A DNA stretch of 64,000 bases, taken from NCBI RefSeq assembly GCF_011059145.1, contig NZ_JAALLT010000003.1:248001-312000 (forward strand), written 5' to 3'. This DNA comes from Halalkalibaculum roseum (GTDB taxonomy: Bacteria; Bacteroidota; Rhodothermia; Balneolales; Balneolaceae). This document shows, piece after piece, positions 56,300 through 64,000 of the stretch; position 1 is the first letter of the stretch, and the number at the start of each line of letters is the position of its first letter. Below the pieces are notes generated by a model. It saw nothing but the letters and a program-made list of their open reading frames with translations. It did no database searches and was not told the origin of the DNA. Made by a program: the position numbers and the translations under genes.

Positions 56300-56426
56300 A
56301 GGTATTTAATTGCCACAGACAGGCACAGATATTAGAATAAGTATCATAACAGATTAAATTTGGTAACACATACGATTCTATCTGTGCTGATTAGCGGCAA
56401 AAATTTATTATCGCAAAATGGTGGTA

Positions 56427-56873
56427 CTACTCAATTCCCGTGCTACCGAAACCACCTGTTCCCCGATCCGAATCCGGCAATTCCTGAACCTCTTCCGCAA
56501 ACATCTGCTGCACGGGAGCAATAACCATTTGGGCAATACGGTCGCCGTGATTCACCTTAAACGTCTCCTTACCATGATTGATAGCCAGAACTTTTACCTC
56601 TCCCCTGTAGTCGGCATCGATGGTCCCAGGCGTGTTGAGCATAGTGATTCCATTTTTGTAGGCAAGTCCGCTACGCGGTCGGATCTGAGCTTCGTATCCT
56701 TCCGGTAGTGCCATCTGAAATCCCGTGGGGATTAAGGCCCGTTGACCGGGTTTCAATTCAAAGGGTTCATTTAGTGCAGCCCGCACATCCATTCCTGCTG
56801 CGTGACTGCTTTCATAGGACGGTAACGGGAGATCCTCCCCATGGGAAAGCTTTTTAAACAATACTTTTTTCAT
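56427..56873 (-). CDS. dut: dUTP diphosphatase
   Basis: Hydrolyses dUTP to dUMP and so keeps uracil out of DNA. The 148-residue trimeric-type enzyme has all five motifs: [45 protein letters not shown] and the C-terminal [10 protein letters not shown]. Start overlaps the stop of the DUF3108 gene by 4 bp (ATGA), so the pair is co-translated. Confidence 0.97.
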   Translation of the reverse strand: MKKVLFKKLSHGEDLPLPSYESSHAAGMDVRAALNEPFELKPGQRALIPTGFQMALPEGYEAQIRPRSGLAYKNGITMLNTPGTIDADYRGEVKVLAINHGKETFKVNHGDRIAQMVIAPVQQMFAEEVQELPDSDRGTGGFGSTGIE

Positions 56874-57685
56874 TTTCTAAGCTCTTTTTTGTAGTCAATT
56901 ATTTTGATACGGACATTGCCCAGCCAAACCTTTACATGCGCCTCAAGGGGTACTCTAAGATCATCGGCAAGATACCACGATTTGAAATCGCCCCTGAATC
57001 CAAATGGTCCGTCAATGGTAGATTCCCCTTCCCCATAGTAGGTTTCAACCGGTTCATTGAAGGCTTTATAATTTCTCATTTCTTTCCTGACTGTATTATT
57101 AACCGATATAAAGCCTTTTTCAAGATTCAGATAAATGGGAATAGTAAAATCATTTTCAGTTCCTGCAAAGAGTCGTCCCAGGTGAAATATCAGTTGTCCC
57201 GAACTGGCCGGTTCCTCTATCGCCAAAGTATCTATCGTTTCCTGCTCTCTCATATACACATTACCGGCATCGTAATCATAAATATACCGGGTATCATCAT
57301 ACTCCTCATCATCAACATTGTCGGTCCAGTAGACTAAAGTATGGGGGAGCGAGTCGGTTTGAGTGAAGATAGTATTGTAATGATTCTCTTCTCTACCAAC
57401 GAAAGGAATACCCGGACTAGAGGTTATAATGGTACGCAAATACTGAGCATTGTGTCCATCATAGAGGGTATCGCCCATCATTTCCACCTTTACCTCGCCA
57501 AGTTTGAATAAACTATACCTCACTTCATAGGTAAATACTTCATGCCACTTAAGCAGTTCACTCTCTGTGGGAGCACGATCTGCATGCTCAAAGGTTAGCA
57601 GTGAGTCCTGTGCCTGCAATACCAAGGGTATAAAAAGAAAGAGAAGGAGTTTAAGGCTTGTAATCCTGTATCGAGGTATCTTCAA
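56870..57685 (-). CDS. DUF3108-type exported protein
   Basis: A 271-residue exported protein with a signal peptide ([17 protein letters not shown], cleavage near residue 25). The body is beta-rich. The conserved DUF3108 opening is [21 protein letters not shown], here split as [10 protein letters not shown] and LGEVKVEM. The later [21 protein letters not shown] and ending [13 protein letters not shown] are typical. Function is unknown; the fold suggests a lipid-carrier-like or envelope protein. It is first in an operon with dut. Confidence 0.82.
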   Translation of the reverse strand: MKIPRYRITSLKLLLFLFIPLVLQAQDSLLTFEHADRAPTESELLKWHEVFTYEVRYSLFKLGEVKVEMMGDTLYDGHNAQYLRTIITSSPGIPFVGREENHYNTIFTQTDSLPHTLVYWTDNVDDEEYDDTRYIYDYDAGNVYMREQETIDTLAIEEPASSGQLIFHLGRLFAGTENDFTIPIYLNLEKGFISVNNTVRKEMRNYKAFNEPVETYYGEGESTIDGPFGFRGDFKSWYLADDLRVPLEAHVKVWLGNVRIKIIDYKKELRK

Positions 57686-57793
57686 TTATATAGGTCTTGC
57701 CATTTTAAATTCGTTGTAATATAAAAGAATAAAGTTCCTTATCATTTAGTGCATCGTAACACGTGCTGAAACTATTTTTGATCCTTATCGTTC

Positions 57794-58312
57794 ATGAATT
57801 ACTCCAAACTTACAAATATTCCCAAGCTTTTACTGATAAGCTTTCTTTGTATTGCCTGCTCTCAAAGCGATGCTCAAAAAGAGTTTGAAAACCAAGCATT
57901 CAGAACACCTCAGAATATAACAGAAACCACTACCAACGGTGAACTTGTAGATGGTGGCGTTAACGACCCTGATGACTGGCGTATCGGTCCCGATTACCGG
58001 GGTCTGATTGAAGTCGGAAAACCGGCCTATCCCAATCCGGTTCTAATTGACGATTTCATCTTCATTGAGCTCGACTTCGGTTTTGAAAGTCGTATCCGCG
58101 GCCTCAGAGTTTTTGCTTTCAGCGATCCCAATGTCAACATTCAGCAAATAGATGAAATTACAAGAGAGTTGAGTACTATTGAAACATTGAGAATTTCACC
58201 CTCCTTGTTTGCGGGCTCCACCGGTGTCGGACTGGCAACAATCTATCGCATTGTCATAACCGATCAGAATGAAAATGTCTTAACCTATGGAGATGTTGAA
58301 GTGAGAAGGTAA
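57794..58312 (+). CDS. Hypothetical lipoprotein
   Basis: A 172-residue protein with a lipoprotein signal (lipobox LCIAC, lipid on Cys22). The mature part has a short Thr/Asn-rich linker, then a compact beta-rich domain from about residue 55, with IGPDYRGLIEVGKPAYPNPVLIDD near its start. There are no further cysteines. I do not recognise the family. It is first of five same-strand genes leading to murA and RNase E/G, but 50 bp separate it from the next. Confidence 0.65.
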   Translation: MNYSKLTNIPKLLLISFLCIACSQSDAQKEFENQAFRTPQNITETTTNGELVDGGVNDPDDWRIGPDYRGLIEVGKPAYPNPVLIDDFIFIELDFGFESRIRGLRVFAFSDPNVNIQQIDEITRELSTIETLRISPSLFAGSTGVGLATIYRIVITDQNENVLTYGDVEVRR

Positions 58313-58362
58313 GGTTGTAATAGACAATCATCCCTCCTATTTTCAGAATCAATTTAAGATGT

Positions 58363-58638
58363 ATGATTAAACACAAAATTACCAAATCCGAGCGCCGGGT
58401 CTTAGAACGTTTAATTTTTCCGGAAACCTTCCAGGTAATAATGGAAGAGACAGGTCTGCTCTACGGCGAATTGAGAGATGATTTAATAAACCTTCTTAAT
58501 TTCGGTTTTGTTGAAGCTTACGAGGTTGAAGGATCTAAAATTGCACTGACCAAATTTTACGATTCCGATAATTTGCAGAACTTCACCTTTCGTGCCACAA
58601 AACGCGGTTTATCAGCAATCAAAAATATTCGATCATGA
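58363..58638 (+). CDS. Small winged-helix-like protein
   Basis: A 91-residue protein. The segment SERRVLERLIFPETFQVIMEETGL followed by YGELRDDLINLLNFGFVEAY (shortened) reads like the helix-turn-helix and wing of a MarR/ArsR-type fold, with LRDDLINLLNFGFVEAYE as the likely second and third helices. There are no ligand-binding cysteines. The stop overlaps the biotin carrier start by 4 bp (ATGA), an argument for a shared function or at least co-translation. Calling it a DNA-binding regulator is inference. Confidence 0.65.
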   Translation: MIKHKITKSERRVLERLIFPETFQVIMEETGLLYGELRDDLINLLNFGFVEAYEVEGSKIALTKFYDSDNLQNFTFRATKRGLSAIKNIRS

Positions 58639-59144
58639 AATTTGAAACTACTGTTGGCAGTGACTCCAAGGAAATTGACTTAAACAGTGATGAAGGTGAG
58701 TTCACACTTAACGGTGAAACCAGAAGCTTTACTTTTCATCGACAGGAAAACGGGCGATACCTGCTGAGATCGGGAACAAAAGTCTTCAAAATAGATAATG
58801 TATCATATGACAAACATACTGTTCAGTTCACTATAAACGGTGCCTGGACCAAAGTCGATGTTCGTGATGAGCAGGATCTTCTTCTTGATAAACTCGGCTT
58901 CAAAACAGCTTCAGAGATAGGTGAAGGTGAGCTCAATGCCCCCATGCCCGGAAAAATTCTGGAGATGATTGTCAAGGAAGGCGACGAAGTAAGCCTTGGT
59001 GATCCCGTAGCCATTTTAGAGGCAATGAAAATGGAAAATGAACTCAAAGCACCCATCGACGGCATTGTAAAAACTATTGCAGTGGCTAAAAACGATTCTG
59101 TAGAAAAAAATGCATTAATTTTAGAAATAGAGGCAAGTGGATAA
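58635..59144 (+). CDS. Biotin carboxyl carrier-type protein
   Basis: A 169-residue biotin-attachment protein. The C-terminal biotinyl domain (about 98-168) has NAPMPGKILEMIVKEGDEV and the biotinylation motif EAMKM with Lys132. The N-terminal 85 residues form a small beta-rich domain as in acyl-CoA carboxylase or decarboxylase carrier subunits. No carboxylase or carboxyltransferase gene lies beside it. Its start overlaps the winged-helix gene by 4 bp and its end overlaps murA by 8 bp. Confidence 0.88.
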   Translation: MKFETTVGSDSKEIDLNSDEGEFTLNGETRSFTFHRQENGRYLLRSGTKVFKIDNVSYDKHTVQFTINGAWTKVDVRDEQDLLLDKLGFKTASEIGEGELNAPMPGKILEMIVKEGDEVSLGDPVAILEAMKMENELKAPIDGIVKTIAVAKNDSVEKNALILEIEASG

Positions 59145-60408
59145 ATTTGTAATCGAAGGACCTACCCCCCTTCAAGGCACGATACCCATCAGCGGATCAA
59201 AAAATGCTGCACTCCCCCTGATGGCTGCAGCACTTCTAGGCGATTCACCCACAACTATCTACAATGTACCCAAGCTCAGAGACATCTATACCTTCAACAA
59301 TGTGTTGCGGGTAACAGGTGCAAGGGTAGATTTTAATGAAGAGGATGGTACCCTTACCATAGATCCCGAAAATATCTCTTTTCTGGAGGCACCTTATGAG
59401 CTTGTTCGCAAGATGAGAGCTTCGTTTTATATGCTAGGGGCCCTGATGGGAAAATTTGGAGAAGCTAAAGTGTCGTTACCAGGTGGTTGCGCATGGGGAC
59501 CTCGTCCGGTGGACCTTCATATTGAAGGAATGAAGACTATGGGAGCCCAAATAGATTTGGAACAGGGCTACGTAATTGCCGATTCTGAAGATGTTCTCAA
59601 TGGCGGTGTATATGAGCTCAATCCAAGCAGTGTGGGAGCTACTATTAACCTCTTACTTGGTTCTGTATTAAAGGCGTCTGAATTTACCATTAAAAATGCT
59701 GCGAAAGAACCTGATGTGGTATTACTGTGTGAAGCGCTGCGTAAAATGGGCGCAGATATTGAAGGAATCGGTACCGATACTTTGACAGTTAGAAGAGTCG
59801 ATTCACTATCAGGCATTGAGATAGATAATGCTCCCGACCGAATTGAAACCGGTACTTTTATGATTGCCGGAGCAATGCATCCTGAATCGGAAGTTACACT
59901 GCAGGGTGCCGACCCCTCAGAATTAGGTGCCTTTCCTGATACACTTAGAAAGACAGGGGCAAAAGTGGAGATTAACGGCAGTACCATTCATGTGAAAGCA
60001 CCTGAAAAGCTTAAACCCATATCGGTAAAGACAAAGATTTACCCGGGCTTCCCAACTGATCTGCAAGCACAATGGTCAACAATGATGACCCAGGCCGATG
60101 GAGATTCAAAAGTGACCGATACCATCTACTATGACCGTTTCAGCTATGTGCCGGAATTAGTAAGGTTAGGTGCTAATATGAATGTTGTAGAGAATACTGT
60201 ACACATCTCCGGGAAAACACCTCTGAAAAGTGCCTCTGTGATGAGTACAGATTTAAGGGCTAGTGTGAGTCTTGTTTTGGCTGCCATGGTAGCCAAGGGG
60301 GCAACGGATGTTCTTCGAATCTACCACCTAGACAGAGGCTATGAGGATCTTGAAGACAAATTATCCCAAGTTGGTGCATCGATAAAAAGGGTAGATCAGG
60401 ACGCGTAA
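59137..60408 (+). CDS. murA: UDP-N-acetylglucosamine 1-carboxyvinyltransferase MurA
   Basis: First committed step of peptidoglycan synthesis; transfers enolpyruvate from PEP to UDP-GlcNAc. The 423-residue protein starts with GTG (59137) and overlaps the carrier gene by 8 bp. It shows the N-terminal SGSKNAALPLMAAALL (Lys22, Asn23) and the catalytic loop PGGCAWGPRPVDLH with Cys118, the fosfomycin-target cysteine. Later it has FPTDLQAQW. Length is that of the family. Context, with a biotin carrier before and RNase E/G after, is unusual but all on one strand. Confidence 0.97.
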   Translation: MDKFVIEGPTPLQGTIPISGSKNAALPLMAAALLGDSPTTIYNVPKLRDIYTFNNVLRVTGARVDFNEEDGTLTIDPENISFLEAPYELVRKMRASFYMLGALMGKFGEAKVSLPGGCAWGPRPVDLHIEGMKTMGAQIDLEQGYVIADSEDVLNGGVYELNPSSVGATINLLLGSVLKASEFTIKNAAKEPDVVLLCEALRKMGADIEGIGTDTLTVRRVDSLSGIEIDNAPDRIETGTFMIAGAMHPESEVTLQGADPSELGAFPDTLRKTGAKVEINGSTIHVKAPEKLKPISVKTKIYPGFPTDLQAQWSTMMTQADGDSKVTDTIYYDRFSYVPELVRLGANMNVVENTVHISGKTPLKSASVMSTDLRASVSLVLAAMVAKGATDVLRIYHLDRGYEDLEDKLSQVGASIKRVDQDA

Positions 60409-60872
60409 AAGTTCGTTAAAAAAACTAAATAACTCTTTAAATACAACGAACTAATTTTTTGGGATTTACATTAATAGCTTAGTACTTGTATATTATAGGA
60501 TGATATTGATTCGATATTCAGAAATTCTATAAAATCACAGGTTTTTGTTGCAGCACAAATTGAAATTACTCGTACTATTTAGGTTTTTGAAGGCTTTTTC
60601 GGTGCGGCTTTTGGAATTTATAGCCACCTTTTTCCGGCTTGAAAGCTCCCATACTGTTCGCCCCACTGCTTTGCTGCATCTCCTTTCTTCTGAATATTTT
60701 GCAAAAACATCATCGAATTTTACGATTAATAAGAATATTAATTTCGCGGTTGCTGATTCTCCGCATGCAAATAACTATGTACATAAGTTTTACACTGCTA
60801 TGATGCCTATTGATTTAACAAGAAGGATTTGTAGTCCCGGAGACAGCTACTGTATGAAAAGAAAGATTTTAC
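60409..60872. other. 464-bp spacer, probably a long leader of the RNase E/G gene
   Basis: Between the murA stop and the RNase E/G start there is no supported gene. A frame at 60545-60967 runs into the RNase gene and has no family features, so I reject it. A sigma-70-like promoter at 60465-60494 would give a 5' leader of about 370 nt. The leader has several T-rich and C-rich tracts but no single dominant hairpin by eye. Confidence 0.55.
60465..60494 (+). promoter_or_regulatory. Possible promoter for RNase E/G
   Basis: TTTACA (60465-60470), an 18-bp spacer and TATATT (60489-60494). It resembles sigma-70 boxes but is not a phylum-type TAnnTTTG box, so the call is weak. Confidence 0.35.
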
Positions 60873-62639
60873 ATGAAAAACCAAATTATCATACACGCTT
60901 CGGGCAAACAAAATCGAATTGCCCTCCTGGAAAATGGGGAGCTGGCACAGCTCTTCATAGAGTCTGAAGAAAACCAGCGTACCGTTGGCAACATTTATTT
61001 AGCAAGAGTTCACAAGGTGATGAGTGGCATACGCGCCGCTTTCATTGACATGGGTACCCCCAAAGACGCATTTCTGCACTTCTCTGATGCGGGCGATCAT
61101 CTCAAGGATTATGTTCAGATGTTGAACGGACCGGATGCCATATATAAGAATGTCAGAGATGAGCTAAAGAAAACGAACTTCGATAAGATATCGAACTACG
61201 AAAAGCAGAATTGGGCGGGGAAAATACTACGTACCGATCAAAGGTTGCTTGTGCAGATTGTAAAAGAACCCATTGGATCCAAAGGTCCCCGCGTTTCCAC
61301 AGATATTACAATTGCCGGACGCTTTCTTGTACTCATTCCAATGGGCGAATACATTGCTGTTTCTCGTAAAATCAGCAACTATAAAGAACGCCGCAGGTTG
61401 AAAAGCGTTGTCGGTTCCATGCTTCCGGAAGGATTCGGTGTGATCATCAGAACTGTTGCCCAGGAGCAGGATAAGAAAGCCCTGGAAGACGACATGCGCA
61501 ATGTACTTAAGAAGTGGGAGCGCATTCTAGAACGCCTCGAGACGGCTAAACCACCGGCTTTGTTATACAATGATCTGGATATGACTGAAAGCCTTGTGCG
61601 GGACTTATTCGCCAAACATTACGATCGTGTGCTTATCGACGATCAGGCGACGTACAAGAAACTGAAGAATTATGTCAGTCAGATTGCTCCCCAAATGATT
61701 CCTAACGTAGAGCTCTACAAAGGACGAGAGCACATCTTTGACTACATGAATATTGCCAAGGATGTAGATTCCATTTTCAGTCCGAGAGTTCGTATGCCAT
61801 CCGGAGGTTATTTGATCTTTGAACAGACAGAAGCCATGTATGTGGTGGATGTTAACTCAGGTCCCTATGCGGCTAAGCAAAAACAGGAAGACAATTCACT
61901 TAAAACGAATCTAGAAGCTGCAAGGGAAATCGCCAAGCAACTCCGTCTGCGGGATATCGGCGGCATTATTTGTGTAGACTTCATTGACCAGCGGGATGAT
62001 CGCAACCGTAAAAAGATCTATGACGAGATCAAGAAAGAGTTTAAGAAAGATCCCGCCAAAACAAACGTTATCGGCATGAGCGATTTCGGACTCGTTCAGA
62101 TTACCCGTCAACGCATTCGTCCTAGCGTGGTTAACTCTGTTTCTAAAGTATGTCCGACCTGCGGAGGATCCGGTAATGTCGTTACACGCAATACCATAAT
62201 AGCCGATCTCGATGCCTGGTTAAGTAAGTTCAAGCACAATACCGATTACCGGGCAATAGATATTTACATCAACCCTTATCTAAAGTCTCACCTTGAAAAA
62301 GGATTTCTCAGCATCAAATGGAAGTGGATGCTGCGCTATAGGGTTAAGATTACATTCGTACCTGATGAAACCGTCTCTCTTAATGACTACAAAATCACTC
62401 TTGCCGGTTCAGACATTGAAATCACGGACGTGGTGATGCAGGATGGAGATATCGATGAATTGCTCAGCCAATCTGAGCAGGAATTCCAGGAGATGGGTTC
62501 CGGTAAGGAAAATCTCGACTACTATCGCAAAAAGGACTCCAAGAGCAAATATTACAAGAATGGAGATTCCGAAAAAGATACCCGGAAGCCCCGACCCAGC
62601 TCTTCTGATTCCAACAAATATTATAAGTCGCGATCCTGA
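60873..62639 (+). CDS. rng: Ribonuclease E/G family endoribonuclease
   Basis: Single-strand-specific endoribonuclease for mRNA turnover and rRNA processing. The 588-residue protein has an S1-like start (GNIYLARVHKVMSGIRAAFIDMG). The catalytic core has VVDVNSGPYA and GIICVDFIDQRDD, with the Asp residues that bind Mg2+. The zinc-link CPTCGGSG (about residue 426) allows dimer formation. The C-terminal tail (about 540-588) is basic and Ser/Tyr/Lys-rich, much shorter than the RNase E scaffold region, so RNase G-type is the better label. A long leader precedes it. Confidence 0.93.
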   Translation: MKNQIIIHASGKQNRIALLENGELAQLFIESEENQRTVGNIYLARVHKVMSGIRAAFIDMGTPKDAFLHFSDAGDHLKDYVQMLNGPDAIYKNVRDELKKTNFDKISNYEKQNWAGKILRTDQRLLVQIVKEPIGSKGPRVSTDITIAGRFLVLIPMGEYIAVSRKISNYKERRRLKSVVGSMLPEGFGVIIRTVAQEQDKKALEDDMRNVLKKWERILERLETAKPPALLYNDLDMTESLVRDLFAKHYDRVLIDDQATYKKLKNYVSQIAPQMIPNVELYKGREHIFDYMNIAKDVDSIFSPRVRMPSGGYLIFEQTEAMYVVDVNSGPYAAKQKQEDNSLKTNLEAAREIAKQLRLRDIGGIICVDFIDQRDDRNRKKIYDEIKKEFKKDPAKTNVIGMSDFGLVQITRQRIRPSVVNSVSKVCPTCGGSGNVVTRNTIIADLDAWLSKFKHNTDYRAIDIYINPYLKSHLEKGFLSIKWKWMLRYRVKITFVPDETVSLNDYKITLAGSDIEITDVVMQDGDIDELLSQSEQEFQEMGSGKENLDYYRKKDSKSKYYKNGDSEKDTRKPRPSSSDSNKYYKSRS

Positions 62640-62687
62640 TCGATCCGGAACAATATATTGAAGTTTTCTAAGTTTTAAGTAACCACT

Positions 62688-63236
62688 ATGAGCATACCCC
62701 AACTCAAGGCAACAACAGTATTAGGAATCATCCACAATGGCGAGGCTGCCATTGGCGGTGACGGTCAAGCCACCATGGATAAAACCGTAATGAAAGCTAC
62801 GGTCAACAAAGTCCGCAAGCTCTATGAAGGTAGAATCGCTGCCGGCTTTGCCGGTTCCACTGCCGATGCTTTTACCCTGTTCGAGAAATACGAAGAAAAG
62901 CTAAAGCAATATAACGGCAACCTGCAGCGTGCTGCCGTTGAGATGGCTAAAGAGTGGAGAAACGATAAATTTCTACGAAAATTGGAGGCCCTCCTTGTCG
63001 TCATGAGTAAGGATCAAGCCCTGCTGATATCCGGTAACGGTGATGTTATTGAGCCTGACGATCAAATTCTGGCAATCGGCAGCGGAGGGTCTTATGCCCT
63101 TGCGGCGGCCAGAGCATTGAAAGAGAATGCTCCCGAATTAACGGCGCGTGAAATTATTGAAAAGTCGCTGAACATAGCTGCGGATATTTGCATCTATACC
63201 AATCATAATTTGAGCATTATTGAAATTGAAGAGTAG
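62688..63236 (+). CDS. hslV: ATP-dependent protease subunit HslV
   Basis: Proteolytic Ntn-threonine subunit of the HslUV (ClpYQ) protease. The 182-residue protein has the conserved [21 protein letters not shown], shown here as [19 protein letters not shown]. The nucleophile should be Thr9, so an 8-residue leader must be removed, unlike E. coli, where only Met is. Lys residues of the active site follow in [10 protein letters not shown]. It sits 4 bp before hslU. Confidence 0.96.
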   Translation: MSIPQLKATTVLGIIHNGEAAIGGDGQATMDKTVMKATVNKVRKLYEGRIAAGFAGSTADAFTLFEKYEEKLKQYNGNLQRAAVEMAKEWRNDKFLRKLEALLVVMSKDQALLISGNGDVIEPDDQILAIGSGGSYALAAARALKENAPELTAREIIEKSLNIAADICIYTNHNLSIIEIEE

Positions 63237-63240
63237 TATC

Positions 63241-64000
63241 ATGCAACAACAACTCGTAAAACCGAAAAATCTAACCCCACAGCAGGTAGTAGCAGAGCTG
63301 CAGAAGTACATTGTGGGACAGGATGATGCCAAACGTTCTGTCGCTATTGCCCTGAGGAATCGCTGGCGTCGGATGAACTCCGATGAAGAGATCCGGGATG
63401 AAATACTGCCCAATAACATATTGCTAATCGGTCCGACCGGCGTTGGTAAAACGGAAATTGCACGCCGTCTCGCTAAACTAGCGGAGGCTCCTTTTCTGAA
63501 AATTGAAGCATCAAAGTTTACTGAAGTCGGTTATGTCGGTCGTGATGTTGAGTCCATGATTCGTGATTTGGCTGATATTGCCGTGAACATGGTGAAAAGC
63601 GAAATGCAGGAGCGGGTTCAGGAGAAAGCAAAAGAAATTGTAGAAGAACGCATACTGGATATATTGATCCCACCTGTTAAAAAGTCTTCCGACTCTTCAA
63701 CAGGTTTCAAAAACGATGGAGACAGTGATTTTGACCCGGATCGCGCAAGTGATCAGGAACTGAACCAGCGCACGAGGGAAAAATTCCGGCAGAAGCTGAG
63801 AGATGGGGAGCTGGATGACCGAAAAATTGAGATTGAGGTAAAGAAATCAAGTAAGGCACCCATGATGCAGATTTTTGGCCCCCAGGGTGGAATGGACGAA
63901 ATGGGTATCAACCTGCAGGATATGCTGGGCAATCTTTCCGGTGATAAAAAATCTAAACGAAATGTCACTATTGAGGAAGCTCGAAAGATCTTGCTGGACG
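63241..64000 (+). CDS. hslU: ATP-dependent protease ATPase subunit HslU (3' end beyond the window)
   Basis: AAA+ unfoldase that feeds HslV. The 253 visible codons hold the family start LTPQQVVAELQKYIVGQDDAK, abbreviated IVGQDDAKRSVAIALRNRWRR. Walker A is GPTGVGKT (64-71), and the substrate-pore loop FTEVGYVGRDVESMIRDL follows. The sequence then enters the inserted I-domain, which is rich in charged residues. The frame is still open at 64000; about 200 residues with Walker B and the C-terminus lie outside. ATG 63241 follows the hslV stop by 4 bp. Confidence 0.96.
   Translation, partial: MQQQLVKPKNLTPQQVVAELQKYIVGQDDAKRSVAIALRNRWRRMNSDEEIRDEILPNNILLIGPTGVGKTEIARRLAKLAEAPFLKIEASKFTEVGYVGRDVESMIRDLADIAVNMVKSEMQERVQEKAKEIVEERILDILIPPVKKSSDSSTGFKNDGDSDFDPDRASDQELNQRTREKFRQKLRDGELDDRKIEIEVKKSSKAPMMQIFGPQGGMDEMGINLQDMLGNLSGDKKSKRNVTIEEARKILLD

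Noticed and set aside
60545-60967. 140-codon plus-strand frame overlapping the RNase E/G start
   Set aside because: No family features, overlaps the well-supported RNase gene, and its last part is simply the RNase gene in another frame.

Overview
The window looks like chromosomal DNA of a member of the Bacteroidota/Balneolota branch, most likely a marine or halophilic Balneola/Gracilimonas/Fodinibius-type organism. The evidence is the gene content: an Hc1-type histone-like protein, a TraR/DksA-family protein without zinc cysteines, a Cys-type CcmE, a GH3/serine-hydrolase fusion, a secreted DPP-IV-type peptidase and DUF5683 next to truA. Promoters carry the phylum-type TAnnTTTG box. This assignment is inference from gene families; there is no rRNA in the window. 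I saw no CRISPR array, prophage or intact insertion sequence, and most of the window is ordinary housekeeping and metabolism.

Layout. 1-9.1 kb: an EF-G paralog cut by the window edge, type I asparaginase, a PolB-like exonuclease, the glycogen pair glgA-glgC and a NatAB-like ABC exporter. 9.2-19.8 kb: a secreted M1-peptidase-like protein that has lost its zinc site, a zinc alcohol dehydrogenase, a DHA2 drug exporter, a two-module VOC protein, then an acyltransferase, a sulfotransferase and a fatty-acid-hydroxylase-type protein that could together modify lipids, and a HisN-type phosphatase. 20-29.6 kb: Tex, a 0.9 kb stretch without genes, an aldo/keto reductase, ArgD, a threonine dehydratase/aldolase operon and a 3-hydroxyacyl-CoA dehydrogenase. 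29.8-36.7 kb: a penicillin-acylase-family hydrolase, then a tight operon of a GH3/beta-lactamase-like lipoprotein, a cytidine deaminase with a dead N-terminal half and an amino-acid-kinase-like protein. 36.9-43.3 kb: Hc1, TraR/DksA, and a phosphate block (pstS-pstC-pstA-pstB-phoU plus an outer-membrane porin). A near-identical 16-bp element lies just upstream of both pstS and the porin.

43.3-45.7 kb is the least ordinary part. It has an AT-rich spacer with a nested-hairpin element, then a lone AT-rich lipoprotein with a von Willebrand A domain and a possible thioester-type N-terminal domain, ending at a perfect bidirectional terminator shared with tRNA-Asn. 45.7-51.3 kb: truA, DUF5683, and cytochrome c maturation genes (ccmC, ccmD-like, ccmE, ccmF). 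51.4-57.7 kb: small membrane proteins, a DPP-IV-like peptidase, an MFS transporter, dut and a DUF3108 protein. 57.8-64 kb: a lipoprotein, a small winged-helix-like protein, a biotin carrier protein overlapping murA, RNase E/G with a long leader, hslV and the start of hslU.

Best candidates for something undescribed: the VWA/thioester-like lipoprotein and the neighbouring folded element; the shared pst/porin leader motif; the zinc-less M1 protein; and the GH3-hydrolase/deaminase/kinase-like operon. None of these is proven to be a new system from sequence alone.
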